A DNA stretch of 64,000 bases, from positions 38,546 to 102,545 of the forward strand of contig JASANG010002044.1 in the NCBI GenBank assembly GCA_030248215.1, read 5' to 3'. A program made the translations under genes and the position numbers. Source of the DNA: Enoplolaimus lenunculus (Eukaryota > Nematoda > Enoplea > Enoplida > Thoracostomopsidae). Of this stretch, positions 13,301-24,552 are shown piece after piece (position 1 is the stretch's first letter; each line of letters opens with the position of its first letter). The notes beneath the pieces were generated by a model. The model was not told where the DNA came from and did no database searches. It saw only the letters and a list, made by a program, of their open reading frames with translations.

Positions 13301-16300
13301 TGGAAATCATTTTTAAACGCAAAACACGTTTCCATTTTTTTACAAAACGAAGTCCGTACTGTGCATTAAAATTATTGATTATGGAGTGATGTTGTTTGAC
13401 TGAGAAGCTGACTGCTAGAATAATGGGTATTTTTTCAGGATATGCCATTCCCAGTTGGTTTGAGTCGTGGACTTGCAGTCAAATATGGAATGGGTTTTAC
13501 CATTTTGTTGTTTATCATCATTGTTCTGTGGCTACCGCTGCTCCTGTTTTCGCTCGTCAACACGCTGGGCATTCGAAAATTACCGGTGTCGGCAACGCTT
13601 TCGGTCGAGATTGAAGGATATCCGGTAATGAGAGTTTATAGTTGGCAGTATGTTTTCGGGCAAAGTTTTTGGGGTAGGCCGCTAGTATCCGTACTCTCAA
13701 ATAATGGTTTTCGTTGATAACTAACTGTCGGTTTATAAAACATTTTACCCAAAAGATTGTTAACCTAGGCTTCAATTTGGAAGCTTTGATTAATGCGGCG
13801 TTCCCAATATAAAATTTACCATTGCCGCAAACACGATACATCTAATTTTCGTGTTATTCTGGTTGTACACATATAAATATGTGTGTCTTGAAATTTTTGT
13901 ACCGTTAAGGTATGGCTAAGGCTTTTCTCATTTTATGGCAAATCTGGGAATCTGAGGAAGATTAAGGAAACAATTGTAGTATTGTTTGTTAGAGGCCTAA
14001 ATAGAAGTTTGTGACGCATGGTGATAAGAATTATGTTAACCTTTAGGAGTTAGCAAACGAATAACCAAGTGTACTGTTTAGTGCTGTTGCAGTCTCCGTT
14101 ACTGTTAAGTGCTGTTGCTGTCTTGGAAACGTGGATGTTCTCTGCTGGCAATTGTGTAGTATGCCCAATTATTGGTCTTTTAAATGTCTATTAATTTTTA
14201 AGCCATTTTACACCGCCACTGCTCAAGCATCATGGCTGACAAGTTTAACTCAAGACGAGTACAACTTTTACAGCGGAACTGTGTTTAGCCGTAGTCGGGT
14301 TAGTTTTTACTGGTGTTCACTGTGATTTTGTATTTAATTTTGTGATTGTCGCATTAGTACTTAAACGTTGACAGTTTAATGATTGCCCCAGAGTTAAAAG
14401 TTGAAAGCAAACTTATTTCGTGTGACTATTCCTGGCGTATTCCTTTAGGTTTTGTAGAAATTTGATAATACAAAAATATGATTGACGTTACTGTTACTGG
14501 AACCAAGAGTGGATAATCGCTATGTAACTAGAGTGGGCAACTGGGCAGATTCTGGTAGCAAAAAATGTACCGGCATGCGTTGCGTTGTCGCCCTACCCCC
14601 CTTCTTTGTTTAGACGGGGGTACAACCGGTGCCAACCATGTCACCTTACGTATGCGGCGTCAAACATGGTCCCGTTATAGCTTAATTTAAGTGGTACATT
14701 TTGTAACACGCAGAACCCCAAGAGTTGCACACGCATGTACCATGCACTCTTGCTAGAACTAAGCAAGGTCTTGTATACTTTGCCGTACAGTTAAGGTTAA
14801 AGATTAGGAAGAAGGTTTAGGTATAGAAAAGATTTGCTTAAACGTAAAACTAAGCTTGAGTCTCACCCTACGTCTCGGCATATATTTAGTAAAAAATGTA
14901 TGTGATAGAAAATGAATGCCTAAACATGAGACATGAACCAACGAGTAAATGCTAGTAAGAGTGTACACGAGACGTGACTGAATTATTTAGAAGAATGCCC
15001 TTAGCTATCTTTAAAGCATTGTTGTACAATGTTTGCATTCAATTTGCGCTTTATTTGTGTCACATTGTAGAGTGCACTTGCATACATTCGTGAGTACAGC
15101 GCAGACGACGTGGTACGCGCTCAGTTTAACTCGGACAGTTTTAATTCGTGGATGATTTCGCCTCCAATGATCGAACAACTCGCGATTGATTTGCGAAACG
15201 GATCTAAAAGTTTGAATCTCAAAATCGCTTGGGATTTTATGAGGTAAGTGGAATTCTGTTGATGCGGAACGTAGTTGTCTTCAAGAAAATAAAATATGCA
15301 TTCTGCTATTGTTAAATGTTGACTTATATATTGTCTTATGTCTGAAATTGAGTCGGTGAGTTGGCTTTGCGTGTGGGTTGCAATTATTTACCCACGCCTC
15401 CATGTTATTCGTTTCACAACTTTATCCGCAAGCACATAATATTGAAGTATTTTTCTAATGAATTGTCTCTCGTGCATAGCTTTTTTTGTTGTGTTATTTT
15501 TCAGTATAAAGTGTTTCCTGGTTTAATTGTCATTAATTCCAGTGTTTCTACTGCTTTCTCTGCTCATTGTTTAAGACATTTTTGTTGGTTTCAGGGAAGG
15601 CAGTGCAAAAAAGCCACCGGTTCATACGGGAGACGAGCGAAAGATAGTGCTAAAGCATCGTGATCCTGTCCGTGAACAGCTGGGAAGAGCAATTGACAAT
15701 CCAAATAGCAACACTTCGGTGTAAGTTGGCTAAGTGTTACAAAACATATCTGGTTGTTGTAGGGAGGGTTGTAAGTTGCGATGAATCGAAGCATAGGCAT
15801 CATAAACAACGTATATTTTCAAGTTTTGCTCTATCGGTGTAAATCTCAAGTAGCGGTATCGATACGCAAATATCGGTATTTTACAGCGTCGGTTCAGCAT
15901 TAGGTTAAGCAATCAATAACACTGTAATCGTAAAATTGATTCTCTGCGATTCTTGTTGCAACTTTGTGGCAGCAATGTAACCTGTTCTGCGGGTTTAGAC
16001 TAAATTTATATTCATGGACCTAATAATTGGCTGCAAAACAAAAACTACTTTATGCTTAGATGTTTCAAATGCTGCGATTTTCTTTGTCTATGTTTAGGTT
16101 TTTATTATTGCTTGCAAATTTTGTAGGGACGTTTTGGTGAATAGGTTGTTTATTTTTTGGTATCTTTATATAATAATGTATTTACAGTTTTGCCGAGCCT
16201 AGTTTTCTCATGCGGTATATGGTGTTAACAGTGTTGTTTGATTTTGTGTATTTTAGTGCAATTCCAAAGTTTTATTTCCCGTTTGTTGATGTTCCACCTA

Positions 16301-17930
16301 CTGGCAGTGCTTCTGCGGCACGTGTTCTACAAATTGGTAATTTTGTTAAGCAATATTTTAGCCACATTTCAAGGTTTTAAAAATCCTAAAATGAAAACAC
16401 GTCAGTAGTTATTTTGTTGCAATTATTATTGCTTGGGAAATATGAACAGTTTTCATTATTTACAGCAAGGTGCAGAACGGAACTGGCGGAACTAGAAATT
16501 TTGTAAACTGCACGGATAATTTGTATTGACAAATATAATGTTCATTTACGGTGACTACTATTGGCTGGCAACAGTAATTTTCAAAAAGTCATTTTTAATT
16601 CTGTACAGCTAAACTACAATCAATGGATAAGTTAACTCATTGGAATTTTTATGCAACGTATCACAACGAGTAAGATTAAAAATTAAAATCTAAAATTAAT
16701 TTAAGTCAACAAGTTATTGGTTATTGTACGTGCGTATGTACATAATTATTGTTTTTTGCAAAATTTAAACACGTTTAATAATTGCAGCGGCATGCGAAGA
16801 AGTTCGTGGACGAAGCTGTCTTGCAAACGATGATTCTGGTTATATCGATGCTAAATTGGCTCTACGATCAGACGCAGCGAACGTTTGGTGGGAGATGAAC
16901 ATTTTGGCACCGCCTTGGCTTCAGGGTAAAACCCCTGTGCAGCCGATAAACGATGAAGACGTCCAGAACAGTCTTGTCGCCGCAACTGGTGCTAGTCCAT
17001 CCGAACAAGATGTTCTAGCAACTATTGCGACTGTGGCAGACGATTACGTTGAAGAGCCGTTGTATTTTGTCGCGTTTGTGTCGAAAGTGTTCCCGTCTGC
17101 GCTTGATAGTGTAATCAGTGGAGGGTAAGAAGCAGGAAATTAATGGTTTTGTTGGACTTTGAAAGGCGTTTTTAAATAATAATTTTTATAAGCTTATGTT
17201 TTAACAAAAATTAACTATCGTGTTCTAAAATCGATTACAATAGCCAAGAGTTAATACTCTCCGACCGTTGTAGTTATAAAGAAGGCGTGCTTAAAAGCTT
17301 TTTCATTCACCCTCGTTAGCATCAGTAGCAAAGTAAGTTGCAGAAAGTTACACTTTATCTTAGTAGTATGCACGTTTTCACAGTAAAATATTAAGCTTGT
17401 AGATTGATGGTGCTTCCGTAGCATAGGCCAAAACAATAGGCATCCTTCTTATAGCAGTGGGTCAAAATTGGTGTTTGTATGATTTAGTTCAAAAGCTAAG
17501 ATATATGTGAGGTCGGCTACAGCATGCATAACATAATCCGATAACAATTTGCGCACAATTTAACGAATAGACATAAGTAAGATTTCAGTCAACCAACCAA
17601 TATCATTTAACTTTAGAAAATGTTTTTATTATTTTTATTTATTTTTATTATTTGTATTTCTGAGGCGTTTTTTTCAGCATCATCGGTGTCTACGTGTTGG
17701 TTGTACTTGCAGTCGGGCGTATGATCCGAGGTGTTGTAACTGGCGATTTGGGTTCTATTATGTTTGACGAAGTACCGAATATCGACTACGTTCTAGCGTT
17801 GTGCCTCGACATTTTCTTGGTTCGCGAAGCAGCAGATTTTGTTCTCGAAATTGAATTGTTCGCGAAATTGTTGTTTTTGTTCCGGTCTCCGGCGACACTG
17901 ATCGAAATGACCCGGCCTAAACAGGATTAG
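4084..17930 (+). CDS. pezo-1: Piezo mechanosensitive cation channel, C-terminal 21 exons (partial gene)
   Basis: Piezo proteins are trimeric plasma-membrane channels opened by membrane tension. Exons read: 4084-4274, 4926-4985, 6237-6267, 6478-6659, 7122-7342, 8086-8329, 8828-9001, 9340-9423, 10374-10491, 10694-10887, 11229-11279, 11583-11749, 12091-12249, 12605-12752, 13439-13624, 14203-14298, 15071-15243, 15595-15720, 16257-16336, 16788-17124, 17678-17930 (TAG). Every junction is AG/GT and the phases close; with one base from a missing upstream exon the total is 1,092 codons. Diagnostic matches include the PF-x2-E-x6-W motif ([12 protein letters not shown]), the stretch [19 protein letters not shown] in the cap and a C-terminal DIFLVRE. 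Animal Piezo proteins are usually 2,100-2,900 residues, so roughly the N-terminal half is absent. I found no Piezo-like exon in 1-4083. Introns are 200-1,250 bp and full of small repeats. The identity is secure; individual splice sites are inferred by eye. Confidence 0.95.
4633..4835. mobile_element. Telomere-repeat-bearing MITE, copy 1 (Piezo intron)
   Basis: Element of 203 bp starting GGCCAATATATAGAACAGGG and ending with an inverted GGGGCGGAAC-type terminus. Its interior is made of CCTAAGCCTAAGC-like (GCCTAA/TTAGGC) units. Flanks GACCTAGC (4625-4632) and AACCTAGC (4836-4843) are a 7/8 matching 8-bp target duplication. Confidence 0.82.
5310..5695. mobile_element. GAATCCGAATC-rich MITE-like element
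   Basis: Left arrays of GCCGAATCCGAATCCGATG and right arrays of the inverted kind (GATTCGG, AACCGAATCCGATTCCG) flank an AT-rich centre, so the ends can fold back. Located in a Piezo intron. Exact ends and target duplication not determined. Confidence 0.5.
8086..10491 (+). CDS. pezo-1: Piezo exons f-i: transmembrane helical unit and following linker
   Basis: Exons 8086-8329 and 8828-9001 encode a hydrophobic unit with [35 protein letters not shown] and FQFQFFPWN, all recognisable blocks of a Piezo four-helix transmembrane unit. Exons 9340-9423 and 10374-10491 are hydrophilic, rich in Glu, Ser and Asp, and correspond to the variable cytosolic linker before the last helical unit. This linker is far shorter than in vertebrate Piezo1. 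The intron 9424-10373 holds a CCGGT-type MITE (about 9897-10256). Confidence 0.88.
9897..10256. mobile_element. hAT-like CCGGT MITE, second copy (Piezo intron)
   Basis: Begins TAGTGTGCAACAGGAATT and ends with the inverse of CAGAGTGCAACCGGAATT. It shares the internal AAAATCTAAAATACAGCAGA and TATTTCACCAATAATATTGC regions with the 55.6-kb copy. Target duplication not clear. Confidence 0.7.
10694..12752 (+). CDS. pezo-1: Piezo exons j-n: last helical unit and anchor
   Basis: The exons encode [20 protein letters not shown], then a 51-nt linker exon, then [19 protein letters not shown], a long hydrophobic helix, and the highly conserved [20 protein letters not shown]. The 12605-12752 exon contains [15 protein letters not shown], the family motif PF-x2-E-x6-W at the anchor that links blade to pore. 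Exon 11583-11749 reads into a TAG if not spliced. Using the donor two bases earlier (CA, then gtaggt) restores the frame to the next exon, which begins with G. Confidence 0.9.
11863..11974. repeat. Two-copy 56-bp tandem duplication (Piezo intron)
   Basis: A block beginning ATGGGCGTATTAAAATATTA and ending CTCCGAGCTTAAACT occurs twice back to back with three differences, about 200 bp before the exon at 12091. Confidence 0.75.
12297..12570. mobile_element. CAGGGTTTAACAGGAATT element plus 26-bp tandem repeat (Piezo intron)
   Basis: The left end and interior resemble the MITE in ARGLU1 intron 1 (44071-44363). The expected right end is replaced by 2.3 copies of a 26-bp unit (ATTGCAGCGAGTACCATTGA followed by ACAGT) from 12508 to 12568, 36 bp before the next exon. 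Confidence 0.55.
12992..13188. mobile_element. Telomere-repeat-bearing MITE, copy 2 (Piezo intron)
   Basis: 197 bp, termini GGCCAATGTAAAGAACAGGG and the inverse of GGCCCATGTAAAGATCA. It has perfect 8-bp duplications CAATTTGT at 12984-12991 and 13189-13196 and internal CCTAAGCCTAAGC arrays. This is the copy that best defines the family boundaries. Confidence 0.88.
13439..17930 (+). CDS. pezo-1: Piezo exons o-u: outer helix, extracellular cap, inner helix, C-terminal domain
   Basis: Exon 13439-13624 holds the outer pore helix ([19 protein letters not shown]). Exons 14203-17124 form the extracellular cap; SPPMIEQL and WWEMNI line up with conserved cap positions. The last exon begins with the inner pore-lining helix ([17 protein letters not shown]) followed by [12 protein letters not shown] and [10 protein letters not shown], the intracellular C-terminal domain, ending KQD-stop at 17928-17930. 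Candidate polyadenylation signals AATAAA lie at 18566 and 18664. This is the complete ion-conducting module. Confidence 0.93.
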
Positions 17931-20290
17931 AGTTGGATACGAGACACTATCGCTTAGGTAAGAATGCTTGGTTCTGGCGGAAGAAGTTGGAAACTGACCT
18001 CTATAATGCTTAGAGTTGCGCTATAATTGTGGTAAAATATCGCACTGCTTTTGGTATGTGGAGCCGTCCTGTGCGGCACGGCAATTTGCGTGCGGTGCCG
18101 AACAACGCCAAATTAGCATCGAGCGATAGTAAGGATTAGACTGCAACCCTAACTGTTGCCATAAGATTACGTCTTTTCTTGCAGTTTTTTCAGTGAGAAA
18201 AAGTAAGGTTTGTATGTGTGCTGTGATGTTAATTTGGTGGTCTGTTTTGCGTTGGTGGTAGTTTCAAATTTGAAATTTGTTGACATTCTCCGTATGAATA
18301 GAATAAGACCCGTCGAGGAAAACATATTGCATTGTTAGGAATTTTAGTTGGGTTAATTACTATTTTATGCGCTAAACCGTTTCAGGTTTCAGATACTATA
18401 TGGCAGCGAGGTAAACTTGTGTAAGCTCCTGGCTTCGGCTGTGGTATTTCTTAAACGCGATTGTACTTTCGTAAACTTAAGTTCAAATAGATCTCTTATA
18501 AGCTGAATTAGACTCCATAAATGTCAATTATTCCTAATTGTAGTGCATAAATGACTCCAGAACCAAATAAAGTTGAGTTCGAAACTTTAAAGCATACTTA
18601 AGTTTTCAAAGTACATTCCTTAGTATAACCTTGCAGTATCGCTCAAGCTATTGACACAACACAAATAAAACGTTTATTTCAACGGATTGTTGCAATACCG
18701 GATATATATCAGTAACGAATGGCGGTGGAGGGCGGGTTAAAAATAAATAACAGTTTGTACCCGAATAACAAGACGGGGTACCCTCTGGAGAGGCCAAATA
18801 AATATCAGCCCCCCCATCGGGTCACTACCGTATATTTTTGTTTGTTTGAATTCTGGAGTTGTCATTGTGTATTGTGCTCTCTGTTTGTGGTTTGCAATTT
18901 TTTTTTATTTTATTTTCATGGCAAATGGAGAATTCAAAATACATTTTGGCTTGGTTTTGATCAAAGTTGAAATAAAGCGTTTCAATTTTGGCTAAAACGA
19001 CTTACCTACAAACTATATTCTGGATTAACCGGTTTCGCTTCATAACCAACATTTCTGTGTTAAGAAAAAAAGAGGTTTAAGCCTAAGAAAGACGTGGTTT
19101 GAACGACGTACATTCAAAAAATTATGCGCTCGTCTCGTAATATTTCTGTACTGTTAAATGGTTATTTTTGTTAATTTTTGGCTTGTAGTCTATTTTACTG
19201 AAAATGGCAAAATTTGTCGCCAAACATGGCATATTTAGCGTAAAATATTAAACTCTTTGCATAAATTGGTATTTTGCGTTTCTAATTTTTTTAATTTTTT
19301 GACTCAGAAAGTTTGATTTTGTGGAATTTTGAAATTTGTGATTTGTTCAGCAGACGAGAAGGGCTGTAGGTGATCCTTTGTTTTCTAATATAAATAATAT
19401 TTAGCTTGATATTAGAATATTTTCCGTATATCATGTCTTCGTATGTGGTCGGTAAAGTCTGAGCTGTTGTTAATTTTCGTCTTATATGTTTTCTTGACAT
19501 AATTATCAATGTTCCTTTTTATTTTAACATTGAGTTTTTTTAGAAAAATGTTATAAATTAAATTCTTTGACCTGCCGGAAATATGGTGCAAGCTGTTGTG
19601 CAAGAACTTTTGTCTTGAGATGCAATTGCAGACTCGGTGTTTCTATCGTACGGTAGTGCGAAAAGTATTTAGGGAAATTTAGATAAATTTTAGTTAAGTA
19701 ATAGCGCTTGGGATAAAATCTTTACAGGCGTTTGGACGGTTGTAAATTTTCGTTATTTTTGTGTAAATTTCGGTGTAAAATTAAAATATTTCTTATTGTT
19801 TTGGGATTGGAGTTGTTTAGACCCGTACAATGGTTATCTTCAGTAGCTTTTGGTCATATATATTTTCGTTCTATTTATTTGTTGTACGGTTAAGTTATTA
19901 TTTTGTATGTATTGTTTGTTTACGGTATTAACAAAAAGGATGTTTACGTGCTTTTTCTAAGCTTTTTATCTTTTTATTCTAGGCCGGTCTTGTTCGAAGG
20001 TTTGTGTACTTTTGGATAGTTTATAAAGCACTATTTTCTTATTTTGAAATTGTTTTCCTATAAATTTTTTTCTTTATTCCTAAGCTAGTATTTCGAAAGT
20101 ATGTATACAGTAACGACCTGAATAGGGGTTTCCTGTTTTGAGTCCTACTCAATAGGATTCCGTATCCCTAATTAGAGTCGGTTCGGAGATAGAGTGCATA
20201 TAAGTGGAGTCCATAATCGAGAGCAGGGCTGCTAAACATTCAGTCCCTTCATATTCGGCTAACTACAATATATAATGTAAAAACTAACCG
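17931..20290. other. Piezo 3' flank and gene-free DNA
   Basis: Contains the likely 3' UTR with AATAAA at 18566-18571 and 18664-18669. Beyond about 18,700 it is AT-rich single-copy-looking DNA. Short open frames here have no coding character, and I see no conserved gene. Confidence 0.5.
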
Positions 20291-20293
20291 CTG

Positions 20294-20544
20294 CCCTGTA
20301 AATTTCAGTGAGTTAGTTTTAACTCAGAATGAGTTAAAAACTCAGTCTGAGTTACGACTATCAGAACTGAGAATTTTGAGTTGATTCAAGTCATTCTGAG
20401 TCAATTAATCAGCTCACCCAGAGTCAATTTAGCTCACAGTGAAAATCAACTCAACTCATAGTGAGTTAATGTTTACTGATGCTAATTCCGAGATAACCAA
20501 GTTGCTGACTGAATTGATTAATCAACTTATTTAAATTTACAGTG
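20294..20544. mobile_element. AACTC/GAGTT-rich MITE, copy 1
   Basis: Begins CCTGTAAATTTCAGTGAGTT and ends AAATTTACAGTG. The interior is a set of palindromic AACTCAGAATGAGTT-type words on both strands. Copies 2 and 3 are at 22529-22808 and 25972-26223. Confidence 0.7.
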
Positions 20545-21674
20545 TCTGGTCCGTCTGTTTTGAACAAAAGATTTCATTTTTAGATTTAGAGTTTATTTTA
20601 GGTATTTGTATTTACATTGACCGATTATTATTTATCTTTGAAACACCCGATATATATTGTGCTGTACCATTATTTACCTCTTTGTTACTGTATTAAACGC
20701 AACTTCTGTATAGTTAGATCTTTTGAGTGCTTAAAACAGCCTGCTGCGAAAGGGATTTGTCTCGGCCAAGATACGCCTGGCCTAGTTTAGTGCCAAAAAT
20801 TGCAAACCAGGGATGTGCCAATTAATCAGCATCGGCAATATGGGCATTTTTCAGAGTAGCGCAATCGGCACTGCGAAAGAATTACCGATTGTTTGTCGAT
20901 ACTTTTTACATTTCAGCAGTGAGTGCTACGAATTTCATATGTCAGTGTATATCAGTGCGTCTGGTCAGGAAACTTAAGTCTTGCGTTTAGATTTGAAAAA
21001 TAATGGAATGGACCCTTGTCAAGACTGTAACCGGTGAAGGTCAGAATTTAAGCCCTGGCGTTTATAACAATGTAATCCTGTAAGTATATGCATCTAATCG
21101 AATATGCATCCTGTATTAAAATTGGGATCGTTATCGGCAAAATTTGAAATTAAGAGTGTATCGGAAAGAATTTTAGTATTGCAACGTCACTACTCTAAGC
21201 CAAAACGTAAGCTCCGTTCGGAATGTGCACAATGACAGTGGTGTAACTTTTGCACGGAAAGTGGCCCATATGAAATCACGGACAGACGACCGTTTTTCCT
21301 CGGGACTGCAATACAGTAAGCTAAAGCTTTTATATGCTTGTTCTTACGCTTAGGTTTAGGCTTACGAATATGCATATGCTGGTGTCACAGTCTTGCATAC
21401 ATTTGCCCGATATGTTGAAAAACCAATGGCACAACCAGATGTAGCGGTTTTTGTTTCAATCGGTTAGGGTGGGGGCGCCCCAAATGGGTGGTATGGGGGT
21501 GGCTGCTCCGGTCCTGATGAGACGATATAGAAGATACCTATTTAGAAATTTTTGTAGCCAAGAAAAAGCAGCCTAATCTATAAGGTTTTAAAACACTACG
21601 TGGAACCAGCCCTAAAAATAAAATCTTTGTTACGCCTCATGCAGCTTCTTCTTAAGATCCGGCTCAAGCTACGG

Positions 21675-21865
21675 GGTCCATGTTAAGATCAGGGGCGGAA
21701 CGTTTTTCTGCGGAACTAGAAAAGAGTAAGCTTTAGACTAATTTTTCGCTTGGCTTAGGCTTAGGCTTAAGAATAAACACATTCTTGCTTAGGCTTAGGC
21801 TTAGGGCTAGGCTTAGAAATATATATGCTTGTAATACAGTTCCGCCCCGGTTCTTTACATTGGCC
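21675..21865. mobile_element. Telomere-repeat-bearing MITE, copy 3
   Basis: About 191 bp in inverse orientation to copies 1 and 2, with GCTTAGGCTTAGGCTTA-type arrays inside. Flanks AGCTACGG (21667-21674) and AGCTATGG (21866-21873) match at 7 of 8 positions. Confidence 0.82.
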
Positions 21866-22528
21866 AGCTATGGTGGTAGCTTTGCCGAAGCGTTCTGCTG
21901 TTTTTGCAACCAGATTTTTCATAATATCCAAAAGCGATATTTTTAAGACTATTTGTATATATGTATGTTTAATATTGGCTATATTCCAACATAAAAATTT
22001 CAACAGTATTTGAACAGAGGACGTGGCATACATTTTACAGATTTTATTATAATTCAACATGCTTCCGGAAGTCAAAAATAACTGTGCCGCTAGTCAACTC
22101 ATTTTGCCGGCGACCGAGTTTAAGCAACATTGGTACTATCAAGAGTGGAGGATCTTAAACGAGAGTGTGCAACTAAATGGGTGGTGCATAGTACAAAATG
22201 TATATACCAGTACGCGTTGCGTTTTCGCCTTAATCACCCCCTTATGGGAATGCAACGTATTTATAATGTTTACTGAAAATTTTGACCCCCCAAGTAAGGG
22301 GGGAAGGCCAAAAATGCAACGTGTGCCGGGCATATTCTTTGTTACACAGAATGTGCCCAGTTGCATACTCTTGTTAAGAGTATCATGCACTCTTGGTACT
22401 ATTGAGTTTGCTAATTTTAACTATAATCTGCAGTGTTACAAAGAATTTGTTTTTAACTTTAGTTATTGAAAAATCTAGGCATTCAAAGCTTGCAAAATTA
22501 TTTATAGTATTTACTTAAAAACTATAAG

Positions 22529-22808
22529 CACTGTAAATTTCAGCGAGTTGATTTTAACTCAGAATGAGTTGAATCACTCAGTCTGAGTTAGGACTATCAG
22601 AACTCACAATTCTGAGTTGATTCACCTCATTCTGATTTAGTTAAGAAACTCACCCGGAGTCAAATCAACTCAACTCACAGTGAGAATCAAATCAAAGGAA
22701 CGTGAGTTAATGTCTACTGTTATTAACTCAAAATAACTAACTTTCCGTCTGAGTTGATTAATTAACTCATTGGAATTAACAGTGAGCGAACTCACTGAAA
22801 GGTAACAG
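22529..22808. mobile_element. AACTC/GAGTT-rich MITE, copy 2
   Basis: Begins CACTGTAAATTTCAGCGAGT. The right terminus is blurred (AACTCACTGAAAGGTAACAG). Same internal palindromic words as copy 1. Confidence 0.65.
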
Positions 22809-23224
22809 TTTCCTATTGATTCGAACTCAAAATAGAGACCACGGACGCTTATGGCGTCACCTTCTTATTCGGATTCGTTAAAGTAAGTTAGTTACACTGC
22901 AGAAGATCCGGAACTACCGACAAATGCTACCGGAGCCAGAGGTCGAATATCTTTTACCAGCACCAGATATTCGCGGGGGAAAGACTATTTGAAGCGAACA
23001 CCAAATTCAGATATACACAGCCAAACCTTTTTCCAATTCATTTGCCGCTCAGCAGTCGATTGCTGAGCGGAGAGTCCAAACCACAAGTGAAAAATCCCGG
23101 AGCTGGAGGGAAACAAAATATGCCAGAGCCGAAGCTGAAGCCAGAGATGTCGCGAAATTTAGTGCCTTCCAAGCAATTTTTAGATCAACAAGTTTCCAGT
23201 GCACTCAACAACGGAGCATCAAAT

Positions 23225-23300
23225 TCACGTATCGATGTTCTAACCAAAACTACGATGTACCATAGTACAACTTGATTTTGGGCACAATCTTTTACGTTAC
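23225..23300 (-). pseudogene. Decayed duplicate of the 23404-24037 exon 3' end
   Basis: The DNA around 23,225-23,295 repeats, with substitutions and small insertions, the last codons and 3' flank of the exon ending at 23404. The shared parts include an ATTGTGCC..AAAATCAAGTTGTAC block and the following ACGTGAATTT. The copy's frame breaks soon after the shared block. It looks like a small tandem duplication that degenerated. Confidence 0.4.
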
Positions 23301-23403
23301 CGCTTCTGTTCTACCCTGACTGAAACCAGCTTTAGTTTTGTACTTCCTCGTCTGAATCCTTGGTGCCTACCAGCCAATATTCCGACCAAACACAACCCAA
23401 AAT

Positions 23404-24037
23404 TCACGTATCGGCTAAAACTTTGACGTACAACTTGATTTTAGGCACAATTTTCTCGTCGTTCGCATTATTTACTTGCTCGTTGTTGGTAACTTTTCTC
23501 GTTATTGCACTATTTTGACTCGAATCAACTCGATCTGTCTCATGTGTCGTTGAAGTTTCATTCGATTCAATTACAATCCAATCCATTGCAGCTCGTTTTT
23601 CGTCGAAAATTTGTGCCACATAGCGTCTGCGTACAATTTGACACTTTACGATACTGCCTTCATAGTAGACCAGTGTTACTTCCATGCGTCGTTTCAAATG
23701 TGATGTTGCGATTGGAAACAGTGTTGTATACGCGGTAATAATGAAATTGATTCGTCGAGAGTCTGAGTAGAGCTTTGGCGATATTCCAACTCCAAAAAAT
23801 ACTGACGGATCAGCTGTTTGGTTATGAATTCGAGTGTCGAGCATTAATACGTCACCAGGTGCCAGATTGTCTGATGGGAAATTTGGATTCAAATTGTAAC
23901 TGCCTTCCAGTGTGTACGACGCCGGCAGACGCAGTTGTTGACGTGTGATTGGGATCATATTCAAGTAGCAGTAGTATGGTATGATGTGGATTTTGATACG
24001 GAATTCGAAACAGTCGTCGACACACAGGTTAAGGCAT
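23404..24037 (-). CDS. Unidentified terminal exon (about 210 residues)
   Basis: On the minus strand an acceptor (tttatttccag) ends at 24038 and opens a frame to a TGA at 23404-23406. The frame begins with one base of a split codon (phase 2 donor needed), so it is an exon of a spliced gene rather than a free-standing one. The protein is moderately beta-rich: LAPGDVLMLDTRIHNQ, INFIITAYTTLFPIATSH, MEVTLVYYEG, then a polar Ser/Thr/Asn-rich tail and KIVPKIKLYVKVLADT. No family is recognised. It could be the 3' end of the nuclease-helicase gene upstream on the same strand, but the phase of that gene's second exon (phase 1) does not fit directly. An intermediate exon would be required, or it is a separate gene. 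Confidence 0.5.
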
Positions 24038-24283
24038 CTGGAAATAAAGTTAAAATGAAACTGATTCATTGTGATTGACGAATAGAGCGTTGAAAAGCGA
24101 AGAGGAATCCTATTCTTGTGCGTGGACTCTCGCTAGGAGTCACATTCAACGCCATTATTCACATTGGCACAAAAAAATCCTAATCGCTGTTATGGTTGCA
24201 ACGCCTCCCTGTTTAATTTTCCTTTAACCAGCCAAAAAATTATTGAAAACATTTGAAGATTCGAACGTTTACAAATTTTTTTG

Positions 24284-24412
24284 GCCCATATCCCGGATTT
24301 AAGCTTGAGCCTTAGCCTAAGCCTTAATAAACAAAATATTAATCTAAAGTTTAAGCTTACTCTTGCAGACCCGCAAGAAAACGTTCCGTCACTTGATTTT
24401 TACATGCGCCCT
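24284..24412. mobile_element. Truncated telomere-repeat-bearing MITE fragments
   Basis: Starts GGCCCATATC and ends near TTTTTACATGCGCC with one short CCTAAGCC block inside; no clear target duplication. Comparable decayed fragments lie near 180-250, 21262-21393, 34245-34330 and 62290-62405. Confidence 0.5.
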
Positions 24413-24552
24413 ACCTTGAAATTGAAGTTGCAGTTGCAAGTTCACCCAAATGATAATCGTTAACAAATTTGGCAAGTTGCCAAGTTTTCATATCTGTCGA
24501 CAACAGCTGAAGAGTGTAGTGAAACAAATATTTGCACAGATTCACGTCGGTA

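Noticed and set aside
22059..22469. 136-codon open frame
   Set aside because: It sits in a stretch with inverted ends (GGTACTATCAAGAGT and its approximate inverse) and shares words with 14540-14770; it looks like a repeat, with no domain or splice support.
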